From Lysobacter sp. Root76 (GTDB lineage: Bacteria; Pseudomonadota; Gammaproteobacteria; Xanthomonadales; Xanthomonadaceae), in NCBI RefSeq assembly GCF_001428685.1, contig NZ_LMIK01000001.1, positions 657,288 through 721,287 on the forward strand: a stretch of DNA of 64,000 nt, written 5' to 3'. The notes below the pieces were generated by a model. The model was given only the letters and a program-made list of their open reading frames with translations. It did no database searches and was not told the origin of the DNA. Shown piece by piece: positions 18,079-26,696 of this stretch. Position 1 is the first letter of the stretch; the number at the start of each line of letters is the position of its first letter. Position numbers and translations under genes: made by a program.

Positions 18079-20355
18079 TCAGAACTTGATCGTGTGAGTG
18101 AGCGAGACCATGCGGCCGCGACCGGCCCAGTAGTTCTGGAAGCCGCCCGGCGGCTGCGACCAGCTCAGGATGTACTGCTTGTCGAGCAGATTCTCGATGC
18201 CCAGCGAGAAACGGCCCCAGCGTTCGGTCTCGTAGTTCATGCCCAGGTCGAACAAGGTGTAGCCGTTGGTCTTCTCGGTGAAGCTGAAGTTCTGGCCGTC
18301 GAACGCCCGCACGTCGGTACCCGACAACTTGCGCGAGAACAACGTGGTCGCGCCCAGGGTGATGTCGCCGTGCGGGACGAAGTTCCAGGTCACCGACCAG
18401 GCGAACTTGTCGGGATTGATGTCGAGCACGCCCATGGGCCGGTTCAGGCCGCCCGCCGGATAACGGCCGGCCGCGTCGGCGGACCAGAACGAGGTCTTGC
18501 CGCGGGTATGCGAATAGACCGCGCTGAACTTCCAGGCCTCGGAGAAACGGTAATCGCCGGCCAGCTCGTAGCCCTTGATCCGCACCGGCGCACGCAGCAG
18601 CACGAAGTCGTTGGTGATGGGATCGATCGACAGCGACTGGCCGAAGTCGGACTTGGAATCGTAGTGCGAGGCGCTCAGCGAGCCGCGGCTGCCGCGCCAG
18701 TTGAAGCCGAACTCGGTGTTGTCGACCACGATCGCGTTGAGGTCGAGCAGGTCGCCGACGCTGATCTGCGGATCGTTCGGGCAGCCGTCGGGCTGGGTGC
18801 CGTCCGGGTTGTCGTTGGAGCACTGGATGTTGCGCAGCGGGATGCCGACATTGGCCAGGGTGAAGCCCTCGCCGTAAGAGCCGAACACCGAGAAGCCCTC
18901 GTTGATGCGCCAGACCACGCCGCCGTTGACCAGGTTTTCCTGGTAGTCGAGGGTGCCTCCCTTGACGAAGCGACGGTCGCGGAACCAGGTGGTGGTGTAG
19001 TCGTCGACGTGCAGCTCGCCGTCCTCGCGGCGGATGCCGCCGCTGAAGGTCAGCGGGCCGACGTCCCAGGACAGCTGCATCCACGGCGCCCGGCTCTTGT
19101 ATTCCATCGGCGGCACCCAGACCCGGTTGGTCAGGGCCAGGCGCTGCTCGGCGGTGTCCTCGACCAGGTCCAGGCCGACGCGCAGTTCCAGCCCGGCGAC
19201 CGAGAACAGCGACGGCCGGGTCCAGGACGTGCGCAGGCCCTTCTTGTTTGTCACGATTTCGGACTGATCGTAGATCGTGCCGATCGGCGCGATCAGCGGG
19301 TCCTGGCGGTCGGACGAATTCTCGACCAGGTAACGCATCGCCTGATCGGCCTTGTAGGCGTTGACCAGCAGGGTGCCGCCGCCGAGATCGAAGTGGCTGT
19401 AGGTCAGCTGATACTGCTTGAAATCGTTGAACGCGGCCTTGGAGCCGAAGATCTGCCCGGGCTCGGACGTGTTGGTGCGGGTCTCGCCGCAGATCGCGAA
19501 CTCTTCGGGCCGGCAGCCCAGCACCTGGATGTAGTTGGCCTTGCCTTCGATCTTGAAGTGACTGACCGAACCTTCGATGCGCTGCGAGCCGTCGGCGCCG
19601 AAGTTGTAGCCGGCCTTGAGAAACAGGTTGCGCGCTTCGGAGTCGGCGACCGAGCCGCTGGTGTTCATGCCAACGCGGCGGCCGTCGGCGTCGTAGCTGA
19701 TGCCGCGGTCGATGATCGAGGCGCTGGCGAGCATGTCGAACTCGCCGTCCTTGCGGGCGAAGTTCAGGCCCAGCTTCCAGCCGTCGCTGTCGTCGCCGAA
19801 CTGGGTCGAGTAGCGCGAGATCAGGGTGACCTCGTTGCCTTCTTTGGTCGGCGCCGCCGACAGATAGTTGATGATGCCGCCGGCCGCGCCGATGCCTTCG
19901 GAGGCCGAGGGACCGTTGATGACCTCGATCCGACCGACGATGCCCATATCGGTGAAGGTGGCGTTGCGGGTGCCCTCACGCAGCGGCGAGCCCTGCGGCA
20001 CGCCGTCGAACAGACGCAGCGCGACGCGGCCGCGCAGGTTCTCGCCGGTGTTGCTCATCGCCTGCGAGGATTCGGCGTAGCCCGGCACCGAGCGCGCCAG
20101 CACCGCGGTCGCGTCCTCGGTCAGGACCAGGCTGCGCTGCACTTCTTCCTTCGACACCAGGGTGATCGCGCCCGGGATCTTGTCGACCGCCTTCGGGCTG
20201 CGCGTACCGGTGACGACGACGCTGTCCAGGTCGACCGCGGAGCTGTCCTTGCTTTCGCTGTCGGCGGCCGTTTCGGCGTCCTGCGCACGGGCTTGTCCGG
20301 AGATGACGGAGAGCAGCAGGATGCTGCCGATCGCGGCGCTGAGTGGCTTGACCAT
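18079..20355 (-). CDS. TonB-dependent outer-membrane receptor
   Basis: A 758-aa receptor with a signal peptide (ILLLSVISGQARA). It has a TonB-box-like segment (DLDSVVVTGTRSPKAVDKIP), a plug domain with IEVINGPSASEGIGAAGGIINYL, a 22-strand-type barrel and the C-terminal signature ending in Phe (MVSLTHTIKF). The plug resembles siderophore/small-ligand receptors more than the carbohydrate SusC type, but the ligand is unknown. It lies downstream of a LysR gene with a 306-bp leader holding the shared box at 20555-20577, so it is probably controlled by that regulator. It likely feeds the periplasm for the symporter at 21603. Confidence 0.93.
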   Translation of the reverse strand: MVKPLSAAIGSILLLSVISGQARAQDAETAADSESKDSSAVDLDSVVVTGTRSPKAVDKIPGAITLVSKEEVQRSLVLTEDATAVLARSVPGYAESSQAMSNTGENLRGRVALRLFDGVPQGSPLREGTRNATFTDMGIVGRIEVINGPSASEGIGAAGGIINYLSAAPTKEGNEVTLISRYSTQFGDDSDGWKLGLNFARKDGEFDMLASASIIDRGISYDADGRRVGMNTSGSVADSEARNLFLKAGYNFGADGSQRIEGSVSHFKIEGKANYIQVLGCRPEEFAICGETRTNTSEPGQIFGSKAAFNDFKQYQLTYSHFDLGGGTLLVNAYKADQAMRYLVENSSDRQDPLIAPIGTIYDQSEIVTNKKGLRTSWTRPSLFSVAGLELRVGLDLVEDTAEQRLALTNRVWVPPMEYKSRAPWMQLSWDVGPLTFSGGIRREDGELHVDDYTTTWFRDRRFVKGGTLDYQENLVNGGVVWRINEGFSVFGSYGEGFTLANVGIPLRNIQCSNDNPDGTQPDGCPNDPQISVGDLLDLNAIVVDNTEFGFNWRGSRGSLSASHYDSKSDFGQSLSIDPITNDFVLLRAPVRIKGYELAGDYRFSEAWKFSAVYSHTRGKTSFWSADAAGRYPAGGLNRPMGVLDINPDKFAWSVTWNFVPHGDITLGATTLFSRKLSGTDVRAFDGQNFSFTEKTNGYTLFDLGMNYETERWGRFSLGIENLLDKQYILSWSQPPGGFQNYWAGRGRMVSLTHTIKF

Positions 20356-20661
20356 GTCGTGTCTCGTAATGGGTTCGGATGGCGACGGATCGCGCCGTCG
20401 CGGCGTTGTCCGTGATCGATGCTGCGTGATCGGTAATGCGTTGGAACCGCGCTGGCCGCGCTTCGCTCTGGCGACGCCCCCCGACGTCCCGGCAGTCCGT
20501 TGTAGTGCAAGCGAGCGTATGCGCTAGGCCGCGGGCATAGAACCGCTGCGGGCTATGTTCAGAGACTAGGTTTTGTTGCTTGAGTGCGCAGGAAAAATGT
20601 CGCATTGCAACATTTCCACGCGGACCGCGTTCGGCGCGACACGCACGACCGCTGCGCGGGA
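20356..20661 (-). promoter_or_regulatory. leader region of the TonB receptor with two candidate operators
   Basis: This 306-bp non-coding stretch lies between the LysR stop and the receptor start. It contains the 23-bp element also found upstream of the CitE-like gene (20555-20577) and, 20 bp away, the near-perfect 17-bp inverted repeat ATGTCGCATTGCAACAT at 20597-20613 (seven of eight pairs match). On the minus strand CTGAAC, 17 bases and TATGCC form a possible -35/-10 pair starting inside the shared element. No open frame of note. Confidence 0.6.
20555..20577 (-). promoter_or_regulatory. shared 23-bp element, copy 1 (candidate LysR box)
   Basis: The plus-strand sequence begins ATGTTCA and ends TAGGTTTTGTT. 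It matches the copy at 25032-25054 at 19 of 23 positions, without gaps. It lies about 200 bp upstream of the receptor start. Confidence 0.65.
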
Positions 20662-21543
20662 TCAGCCCTTCTGCACCTGCATCGCCTTTCGGCTTTCCTG
20701 CAGGAACACCGTCACCAGCCGCACCCGCACGCTCGAGCGCGACCATACGATGCCGATACGGCGCGTGGCCGAAGCGTCGGGCAGCGGGATGCGCGCGAGC
20801 TTGAGGCCTTCCGGCCAGGGCTTGGCCCAGTCCGGAACCAGCGACACGCCCAGGCCGCGATCGACCATCACCGCGATCGCGTTGAGCGCATTGAGTTCGA
20901 AGCGCTCGCGCGGAACGATGTTGGCCGCGCGCAGGTACTCGTCGGCCTGGCGCCCGCCCCACTGGTGGCGGTCGTAACGGATCAGCGGCTGGGTCGCGAG
21001 CAGTTCGTGCGGGTCGCGCTCGGCCATGCTCTGCGGCGCCAGCACGATCAGCGGCTCCTCGCGCAGCAGCTGCCATTCGCAGGTCTTGGGCAGCGGGAAC
21101 GGCGCCTGCAACACCACCGCAGCGTCGAGGTCGCCCTTTTCCACCGCATGATAGAGATCGGCCGAATAGCCCGGCTTGATGAACACGTTGATCTGCGGAA
21201 AGGTCTCGACCATGCGCGCGAGCACGTCGGGCAGCATGCCGGCCAGCGCGGTCGGACAGGCGCCCAGGCGCAGCTCGCCGGAGACCCCGCTTTCGTTGGC
21301 CACGCTGCGCAGGTCGGCGACGCTGCGCAGCAGTTCGCGCGTGCGCGGCAGGATCCGCGAACCCTCCTCGGTGACACTGACCGTGCGGCCGACGCGGGCG
21401 ATCAGCGGGGCGCCGATCTCGCGCTCCAGGGTCCGGATCTGCTGCGCGACCGCGGCCGGAGTAATGCCCAGCACGCGCGCCGCCGCGGCCATGGAGCCCT
21501 GGTCGACGACGGTCACGAAAGTGTTGAGGAACTGGGTTTCCAC
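20662..21543 (-). CDS. LysR-family transcriptional regulator
   Basis: A 293-aa regulator. The N-terminal winged helix reads LNTFVTVVDQGSMAAAARVLGITPAAVAQQIRTLEREIG. The LysR substrate-binding domain starts near residue 90 (GELRLGACPTALAGMLPDVLARM). The recognition helix has Ala-Ala-Val-Ala-Gln in place of the common Ser-Gln-Pro-Ala-Ser pattern, a variant seen in part of the family. It lies between the receptor gene and the symporter gene, 59 bp after the symporter stop, so it may be read through from the CitE-like/symporter operon and autoregulated. The 23-bp element in front of both flanking transcripts is its best candidate target. The effector is unknown. Confidence 0.95.
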   Translation of the reverse strand: METQFLNTFVTVVDQGSMAAAARVLGITPAAVAQQIRTLEREIGAPLIARVGRTVSVTEEGSRILPRTRELLRSVADLRSVANESGVSGELRLGACPTALAGMLPDVLARMVETFPQINVFIKPGYSADLYHAVEKGDLDAAVVLQAPFPLPKTCEWQLLREEPLIVLAPQSMAERDPHELLATQPLIRYDRHQWGGRQADEYLRAANIVPRERFELNALNAIAVMVDRGLGVSLVPDWAKPWPEGLKLARIPLPDASATRRIGIVWSRSSVRVRLVTVFLQESRKAMQVQKG

Positions 21544-21602
21544 GGCGGCTCGCTGCTGCTGTCCGGCAGGCTACACGAGGGCTCGCGCAGGCGCGAGTGC
21601 GC

Positions 21603-24107
21603 TCAGGGCCGCGACGCCTCGGCTTCGGCGGCAGCTGCGGCGGCCGCCGCGGCCGCGGCCGCTTGCTTGCGGCCGTAGATCGTCAGCCCTTCCAGCGAAC
21701 GGGTCGGTGCCGGGAACATCAGACTGGCCAGGTAGCCGATCACGATGCACAGCAGGATCGATATCGCCAGGTAGAAGTACGGATGGACCAGATGGAACGA
21801 CCAGATCACCAGGGTCAGCACGATGCTGGCGCCGATGCCGATCGCCACGCCCGGCGAATTGGCCCGGCGCGTGAACATGCCCAGGGTGTAGGCCCCGGCG
21901 AAACCGCCGCCGAGCAGGCCGGCCAGTTCGATCGAGACGTCGAACAGCGAATGGATGTCGAAGCGCGACAGCAGCAGCGCGGTGCCGATGCCGACCAGGC
22001 CCACCACCACCGTCATCAGCTCGGCGAAAAACACGCTCTTCTTCGGCGTGCGGTTCTTGGCCAGCTTCTCGTAGAAGTCGACCGAGATCAGGGTCGCCAC
22101 CGAGTTCATGATCCCCGACAAAGTCGCCATGGCCGCGGCGAAGATGCCGGCGATGATCAGTCCGGTCACGCCGACCGGCAGTTCGGCGGCGATGAACATC
22201 GGAAAGGTTGCGTCTATCGGCAGCAGCGGGTTCATCCGCTCCGGGTTGGCCTTGTAGTAGACGAACAGCGCGGTGCCGATGGTGTAGAAGATGATGCCGC
22301 CGGGAATCATGATCGCGGCGAAGGCCCAGATCGAGCGCCCGGCCTCGCGGTCGGACTTGGTCGACAGGGTGCGCTGCATCAGCACCTGGTCCTTGGGGAA
22401 GGTCAGCACGACTTCGAACAGGACCAGGAAGATGAAGCCCCAGACCGTGGCCTTGGTCAGGTCGAAGCTGAAATCGAAGGTGTGCATCTTGTCCTGGGCC
22501 ATGGCCGTGGACCAGAACTCGCCGAATCCGCCGCGCAGGCTCCAGATCATGAAGCCGATGGCGAAGATCGCGCCGCCCATCTTGACGATCACCTGGACGA
22601 AATCGGTCCAGATCACCGCCTTCATGCCGCCCATCGCGGTGTAGACGATGGTGAAGCCGCCCATCAGGATCACGCTCCAGAACACGCTGATGCCGGTGAT
22701 GGTGGCGATCGCCAGCGCGGGCAGGAACAGGATCACGCTCATCCGGCTGCCGATCTGCACGAACACGCACAAGGCGCTGGCGAGCATGCGGATCGAGGGA
22801 TGGAAACGCGTTTCCAGGTAGGAGAACACCGACATCAGGTCCAGGCGCCGCAGCAGCGGTACGATCCACACCGCCACGAACATCAGGCCGAACACCGCGA
22901 TGACATTGTTGGCCATGTACTGCCAATTGGTCTCGAAAGCCTTGGCCGGAATCGCGATGAAGCTGATCGAGCTGGTATTGGCCGCGTACAGGCTGATGCC
23001 GGCGGCCCAGAACGGAATGGTGCGGCCGCCGACGAAGAAGTTGCTGGTCGAGTTGCGTTTCTCGCGCAGATAGAAGTACAGGCCGATGCCGATCATGCCG
23101 GCCAGGTAGAACACGATCACCACCCAGTCCAGCCAGTGCAGGCGCAGCTTGCTGGACTGAACCTGCGCGGTGGCGAAGGCGATGCCGCGGCCTCCGGTGC
23201 CGGCCTGAGCCCATACCAGGCCGTCGGGCCAGGCGGCCGTGGCGATCGTGGCGCCGGTCTGCGCGCCGGGCAGCGTCGCCCAACCGGCGGTGATGGTCTG
23301 GTAGGTCATGAACTTCGCTGGCGCACGCGCATCGGCACCGTCGCCCACCAGATAGAGGATGTGCGCCTGTCCCGTCGCGCGGCCCGAGCCGGCGACGACG
23401 CGGCCCGGAGCGCGGCCCGCTTCGGTCCAACCTTGGTCGGTCGACCAGCGCAGCATGCGGTCGTTGCCGCCGGCTTCCGGCACCACCGCGAACAGCGCCC
23501 TGGTCTGTGCGACCAGCGAACTCGCGGGCGCACCGCCCGGCCATACCGTCAGCGGCGCCCAATGCGGGCGCTCGTCGTCGAAGCGCAGTTGCAGTAGACG
23601 GGTCGTGCCGTCGCCGGCCTTGCCGGCGATATAGAAGGCCTCCGCCGACAAAGCACCGCGCGGCTCCTGCAACGCGACCGGCAGGGACGGCAGCGGTTGC
23701 ATGGCGAGCGCGCCCTCGTTCACGCTCAGCTGCCCGACCCGCATCGCCGCGCGATCCTCGCCCTGGCTCAGCAGCAGATAAGCGCGCTGACCGTCCTGAA
23801 CCACGGCGACGATCTGGGTCGGGACGACATCCGCCGGCCACCGCAGCGGCGACCAGGCCCGACCGCCCTCTTCCAGCGACCAGGCGCCGTCGGCCGAGAT
23901 CGCGACCGCGCGACCATCGATGCGGGCGATGCCGGTCAGCGAGTTGGTGCCGGCCAGAGCCGGCAAGCGGTCCGGACGCATCGGCGTCAGGGCCTCGGCC
24001 TGCAATGGCCCGATCACGCTCAACAGCAACAGGAACAACAGAGCGCGCCATGAGGCCAGCGTCGCGAACGCGGAGACCCGAGGGCCAGACAACGGACGCG
24101 CGCTCAT
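21603..24107 (-). CDS. periplasmic beta-propeller fused to a sodium:solute symporter (SSS)
   Basis: An 834-aa fusion. After a signal sequence (ALLFLLLLSVIGPLQA) residues 40-325 form repeated strands with bladed-propeller spacing, similar in layout to the cyclically permuted mutarotase/NanM-like Kelch proteins that accompany some symporters. From residue 335 (WLDWVVIVFYLAGMIGIGLYFY) it is a canonical SSS transporter with about 13 helices, including NFFVGGRTIPFWAAGISLYAANTSSISFIAIPAKAF and IAGIFAAAMATLSGIMNSVATLISVDFY (Na2-site helix). The tail holds a run of 13 alanines. The propeller would face the periplasm and may bind or mutarotate the sugar or acid to be imported. The start overlaps the CitE-like stop by four bases, so the two are translationally coupled. 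Confidence 0.9.
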   Translation of the reverse strand: MSARPLSGPRVSAFATLASWRALLFLLLLSVIGPLQAEALTPMRPDRLPALAGTNSLTGIARIDGRAVAISADGAWSLEEGGRAWSPLRWPADVVPTQIVAVVQDGQRAYLLLSQGEDRAAMRVGQLSVNEGALAMQPLPSLPVALQEPRGALSAEAFYIAGKAGDGTTRLLQLRFDDERPHWAPLTVWPGGAPASSLVAQTRALFAVVPEAGGNDRMLRWSTDQGWTEAGRAPGRVVAGSGRATGQAHILYLVGDGADARAPAKFMTYQTITAGWATLPGAQTGATIATAAWPDGLVWAQAGTGGRGIAFATAQVQSSKLRLHWLDWVVIVFYLAGMIGIGLYFYLREKRNSTSNFFVGGRTIPFWAAGISLYAANTSSISFIAIPAKAFETNWQYMANNVIAVFGLMFVAVWIVPLLRRLDLMSVFSYLETRFHPSIRMLASALCVFVQIGSRMSVILFLPALAIATITGISVFWSVILMGGFTIVYTAMGGMKAVIWTDFVQVIVKMGGAIFAIGFMIWSLRGGFGEFWSTAMAQDKMHTFDFSFDLTKATVWGFIFLVLFEVVLTFPKDQVLMQRTLSTKSDREAGRSIWAFAAIMIPGGIIFYTIGTALFVYYKANPERMNPLLPIDATFPMFIAAELPVGVTGLIIAGIFAAAMATLSGIMNSVATLISVDFYEKLAKNRTPKKSVFFAELMTVVVGLVGIGTALLLSRFDIHSLFDVSIELAGLLGGGFAGAYTLGMFTRRANSPGVAIGIGASIVLTLVIWSFHLVHPYFYLAISILLCIVIGYLASLMFPAPTRSLEGLTIYGRKQAAAAAAAAAAAAEAEASRP

Positions 24108-24952
24108 CGGCGGCCCGCCGTGGCGAGCAGCGCCTGCGCGCGTTTCAGGAACGGCAGATCGACCATGCGTCCATCTACCACGAACACCCCGCGTTCCGGC
24201 GCCCGCGCCGCAGCTTCGACGATGCGCCGCGCCGCTTCCAGCTCGGCCTCGGTCGCGGCGAAGGCGGCGTTGGCCAGGGCGACCTGGCGCGGATGCACGC
24301 AGGTCTTGCCGAGGAAGCCCAACCGCCGCGCCATCGCGGCCTCGGCGCGGTAGCCGTCGTCGTCGTGGAGATCGGCGTACGCGCCGTCCAGTGCGAACAC
24401 TCCGGCCTGAGCCGCGGCCATGCGCAGGGCGAACATCGCCGCGTGCACGTTGGCCCGGTCGCTCCGCTCCACGCCTTCAGGCTCGAACAGATCGCCCAGG
24501 CCCAACTGCAGCCCGGCCACGCGCGGATGCGCGGCCGCGATCCCGGCCGCGGCGGCGAGCGCGCGCGGGGTTTCGATATTGATCAGCAGGCCGATCGGGC
24601 GTTCGACGCCATTGCCGGCCTCGGCGACTTCGATCTGCGCGACCGCGGCCAGCAAGGCTACGCCCGATTCGATCTTGGGCAGGTTGAGCAAGTCCACGCC
24701 CGGGCGCGCGACCGCGGCCAGGTCGGCGGCGAACCAGGGCGAGTCCGGCGCGTTGACGCGCACGATCGCGAGTTTGGCGCTGGCCGCCACCGCGTCGGAG
24801 CCGACGAACTCGGCGACCGCGGCACGCGCGGCGCCCTTGCGTTCGGCGGCGACCGCGTCCTCCAGATCGAACGACAGCGCATCGGCCTCGCCGGCCAGCG
24901 CCTTGGCGAACAGCTCCGGCCGCGTCCCGGGCACGAACAGTTTGCTACGCAT
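24104..24952 (-). CDS. HpcH/HpaI (CitE-like) CoA-ester lyase or aldolase
   Basis: A 282-aa TIM-barrel enzyme of the CitE group. MRSKLFVPGTRPELFAKALAGEADALSFDLEDAV is the characteristic start. LLNLPKIESG, GLLINIETPRAL (metal-binding Glu) and LGLGDLF, then KTCVHPRQV near the end, complete the pattern. Relatives cleave citryl-, malyl- or citramalyl-CoA, or act as malyl-CoA thioesterases or aldolases. It overlaps the symporter gene by four bases, suggesting the imported solute is the acid it processes. The shared 23-bp element lies 80-103 bp upstream of its start. Confidence 0.9.
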   Translation of the reverse strand: MRSKLFVPGTRPELFAKALAGEADALSFDLEDAVAAERKGAARAAVAEFVGSDAVAASAKLAIVRVNAPDSPWFAADLAAVARPGVDLLNLPKIESGVALLAAVAQIEVAEAGNGVERPIGLLINIETPRALAAAAGIAAAHPRVAGLQLGLGDLFEPEGVERSDRANVHAAMFALRMAAAQAGVFALDGAYADLHDDDGYRAEAAMARRLGFLGKTCVHPRQVALANAAFAATEAELEAARRIVEAAARAPERGVFVVDGRMVDLPFLKRAQALLATAGRR

Positions 24953-25031
24953 GGAGCGGCCGGGCCTGGGTCGTCTGGGTCATGGCCCGAAGTGTGCGCC
25001 AAGGCAAAGATAGCGGACGCACAGGGCAGGC

Positions 25032-25054
25032 ATGTTCAAACGATAGGTTTTGTT
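25032..25054 (-). promoter_or_regulatory. shared 23-bp element, copy 2 (candidate LysR box)
   Basis: Same ends as copy 1 (ATGTTCA and TAGGTTTTGTT on +), differing at only four central positions. It sits 80 bp above the CitE-like start, in the 184-bp gap that should hold the promoter of the lyase-symporter operon. Confidence 0.65.
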
Positions 25055-25136
25055 TCTATTCCTGCATCGCCCTGCATCGGCGCTGCTGCAAAAATCTCGT
25101 CGAATCAAGGCCGTTGCAGCGCGGCAGGCACGACGC

Positions 25137-26696
25137 TCAGTCGCAGCCGCCCACGCGAACGAAGGCCAGGTCCTCGTAGTCGTAACTGAAGTCGGCCTCT
25201 GGATCGACCTTGGCCATCTTCATGGTTCCCGTATCCGGTGCGGCGCCGAAGTCCAGCCAGGCTTCGGCGTCGACGCTGACGTCGTCCCAGTCGACCAGCC
25301 AGCGCGCGTCGACGCGCTGCACGGTGCCGCTGAGCATCGGCGACTTCCGCGAAACGAAACGCACCCGTGCGCCCTGGGCGCACAGCGAGACTTCGCCGAA
25401 CCAGGGGTCGCCATAGCGGCCGAGCCAGGGGCGCATGGCGTCGGTCGTGGCCGGTTTGCGCGCCGAGGTGTCGGGCGCGCGCTGCGCGGGCGGGGTCGCG
25501 GCGCGCTCGCGCTCCAATGCCTGCGCGTAGTAAGCGACATCGCGGCGCTGTGCGGGCGCGCTGTAGCGCTTGACCAGCACCTGGTTCAGCACCGTCCGCG
25601 CTTCCTCGGCCTCGCCGTTGATCAGGACCACGAAGCCGACGTCGCGCTCCGGCAGCATGGTTACCACCGAGTACATGCCCATCAGGGTGCCGGTGTGCGA
25701 GACCTTGAAAGTGCCGTCGACGTCGGCCAGGCGCCAGCCGTAGCCATAGGCGCTGTAATGACTGCCGTCCCAATCGCGCTGGCGCTGCGAGACCGGCATC
25801 GACATCTGCGCCGACCATAGCGCGCGGCGCTGTTCTGCCGACAGCCAGGGCGCGGCGGCGTTGTCAGGGCGCAACCAGGTGCGGACCCAAGTCAGCATGT
25901 CGTCCAGACTGCAGCGCACGCCGCCGGCCGCGGCCATGGTGGTATTGGCGACGACGGCGCCGTCCTCGCGCACCGGAAGGTTGCGGTCGCCTTCGCGCCG
26001 GTGCGGCTGGGCGACGTTGCCGACGCTGTCGCGATTCCACTCGCCGATCCGGCAGCGCTGCAGCCCCAGCGGCTCGAATACCTCGCGCTGCAGCAGGATT
26101 TCGTAGGGTGCGCCGCCCGCCGCGGCCGCGACTTCGCCGGCGACGATGTACATCAGGTTGTCGTAGTCGTAGCGCGAGCGGAAGCTGTGCACCGGCTTGA
26201 GATAGCGCAGGCCGTGGATCACGTCGGCGCGGCTGAAGCTGTTGGGCTCGGGCCACAGCATCAGGTCGCCGGCGCCCGCGCGCAGACCGCTGTCGTGGAT
26301 CAGCAGGTCGCGCACCTGCATCTCGCGCGTGACCCAGTCGTCGTACATGCGGAACTGCGGCAAGTGCTTGGTGACCGGGTCGTCCCAGCGCAGCTTGCCG
26401 GCGTCGACCAGGCGCGCGAGCAGTGCGGTGGTCATGGACTTGCTGTTGGAAGCGATCTTGAACAGGGTCTCGGGCGTGACCGGTTCACCGCTGCCGGCGA
26501 CCAGCTCGCCCACGCCGCGCCGGTACACAACCTCGCCGTGCTCGATCACACCGATCGCGAGCCCGGGCAATCGGTAGCGCGCGACCACCTCGTCGACGAT
26601 GGCATCGAGCTCGGGCCGCGACGCCGTCGCCGTCTGCGCGAAAGCGGGGGTCGCGAAGCCGACCGCCGCAACCAGAAGCCACCCAATACGTTTCAT
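25137..26696 (-). CDS. secreted serine hydrolase, beta-lactamase/DD-peptidase-like
   Basis: A 519-aa protein with a signal peptide (ending VGFATPAFA). The penicillin-binding-protein-type hydrolase domain runs from about residue 25 to 370: SNSKSMTTALLARL (S-x-x-K), YDYDNLMYIVAGEV (Y-x-N) and VSHTGTLMGMYS as the third element (H-T-G). All three catalytic motifs are intact. The roughly 120-residue C-terminal extension has the lipocalin-like beta pattern seen in D-aminopeptidase/DUF3471-type proteins. The ATG at 26696 overlaps the lysA-like stop by four bases. The coupling to a diaminopimelate enzyme suggests a D-amino-acid or peptidoglycan peptide substrate, which is inference. Confidence 0.88.
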   Translation of the reverse strand: MKRIGWLLVAAVGFATPAFAQTATASRPELDAIVDEVVARYRLPGLAIGVIEHGEVVYRRGVGELVAGSGEPVTPETLFKIASNSKSMTTALLARLVDAGKLRWDDPVTKHLPQFRMYDDWVTREMQVRDLLIHDSGLRAGAGDLMLWPEPNSFSRADVIHGLRYLKPVHSFRSRYDYDNLMYIVAGEVAAAAGGAPYEILLQREVFEPLGLQRCRIGEWNRDSVGNVAQPHRREGDRNLPVREDGAVVANTTMAAAGGVRCSLDDMLTWVRTWLRPDNAAAPWLSAEQRRALWSAQMSMPVSQRQRDWDGSHYSAYGYGWRLADVDGTFKVSHTGTLMGMYSVVTMLPERDVGFVVLINGEAEEARTVLNQVLVKRYSAPAQRRDVAYYAQALERERAATPPAQRAPDTSARKPATTDAMRPWLGRYGDPWFGEVSLCAQGARVRFVSRKSPMLSGTVQRVDARWLVDWDDVSVDAEAWLDFGAAPDTGTMKMAKVDPEADFSYDYEDLAFVRVGGCD

